From: Candidatus Tayloriibacteriota bacterium
Lineage (GTDB): Bacteria; Patescibacteriota; Minisyncoccia; Phycocordibacterales; PALSA-1337
Reading direction: 5' to 3'
Assembly (NCBI GenBank): GCA_026395105.1
Contig: JAPLZH010000072.1
Coordinates: forward strand, 1-12,808
DNA length: 12,808 nucleotides
The translations under genes and the position numbers were made by a program. Under the pieces are notes generated by a model, which did not search any database, was not told the origin of the DNA, and saw nothing but the letters and a program-made list of their open reading frames with translations. Positions 12,688 through 12,808 of the stretch are shown here, one piece after another. Positions within the stretch are counted from its first letter, which is position 1; every line of letters starts with the position of its first letter.

Positions 12688-12808
12688 TCCAAAACGATAA
12701 CTGTGGAGAATCTGGAGGCTTGAGTTTTTTGATAGTCTTTATGGTTAATGATAAAAGGTCGATAATCTGCCTTCTAATCATTAAAGCCTCTCGTACCATC
12801 CTCGTGAG
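12673..12808 (-). mobile_element. End of a second insertion sequence (family uncertain, possibly IS4-like)
   Basis: The last part of the window encodes a transposase C-terminus whose stop lies about ten bases from the broken cupredoxin gene, as usual near an IS end. The terminal sequence starts with CTACTGTCCGCTTAATTCC (12673 onward), a plausible inverted-repeat end. The other end lies outside the window, so the boundary and family are provisional. Confidence 0.5.
12683..12808 (-). CDS. Transposase C-terminal fragment (DDE type, family uncertain)
   Basis: A minus-strand frame is open from the window edge to a TAA at 12683-12685 and gives 41 residues: a basic helix (LTRMVREALMIRRQIIDLL), a lysine-rich segment and the end KPPDSPQLSFWN. 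From memory this resembles the tails of IS4-superfamily transposases, but no catalytic residue is in view. It is unrelated to the IS30 fragment at the other end of the window and, like it, points inward to a broken host gene. Confidence 0.5.
   Translation of the reverse strand, partial: LTRMVREALMIRRQIIDLLSLTIKTIKKLKPPDSPQLSFWN

Overview
This 12.8 kb window (roughly 38-40% GC by eye) looks like a chromosomal segment of a Patescibacteria/CPR bacterium, probably Parcubacteria-like. That placement is inferred from three things: the style of its secreted proteins (a peptidoglycan-binding + KNH-like + IPT/TIG protein; short Ser/Thr/Pro- and Gln-rich exported proteins), tight packing of genes with AT-rich start regions that lack a clear Shine-Dalgarno sequence, and a compact copper module typical of such genomes. 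TGA is used as a stop, so the UGA-recoded lineages (Gracilibacteria, SR1) are unlikely. No marker gene is present to prove the lineage.

Layout. (a) 1-131: the last 42 codons of an IS30-family transposase and the right end of its element. The insertion runs into the 3' end of a HlyD/MacA-type periplasmic adaptor gene, which ends early in sequence supplied by the IS. (b) 92-2976, minus strand: ECF sigma factor, two-TM protein (possible anti-sigma), DUF5666-like membrane-anchored protein and HlyD adaptor, arranged as an envelope-stress type operon. Its expected ABC-transporter partners would lie beyond the IS. (c) 2994-3605: a stand-alone LUD-domain (LutC-like) protein. (d) 3670-6213: a flavin-based transmembrane electron-transfer cluster: exported FMN-binding protein carrying the flavinylation motif, ApbE flavin transferase, an RnfD/NqrB-like membrane piece and an FAD/NAD(P)H ferredoxin-reductase-like piece. 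The last two look like the ends of one former RnfD-FNR fusion gene whose middle (about 130 residues) has been lost with a frame change. (e) 6258-8527: M23 endopeptidase with a membrane anchor, then two secreted/anchored proteins of unknown function. (f) 8528-8930: a 403-bp non-coding divergent region with several hairpins and palindromes and a good promoter for the plus-strand gene. (g) 8931-9971, plus strand: secreted cell-wall-binding protein. (h) 9990-12672, minus strand: CopA-type Cu+ ATPase preceded by a cupredoxin domain that appears to be the C-terminal remnant of a larger TauE/SafE-cupredoxin protein. (i) 12673-12808: the end of a second, unrelated insertion sequence with its transposase C-terminus.

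How it works together: the cluster in (d) should move electrons from cytoplasmic NAD(P)H through the membrane to an FMN covalently bound to an exported protein. ApbE supplies the FMN. The split membrane gene may have broken that chain. The copper genes in (h) would export Cu+. Most genes in (b)-(g) act at or outside the membrane, so the segment is essentially an envelope and extracytoplasmic-redox block, flanked on both sides by IS elements that have each cut into a host gene.
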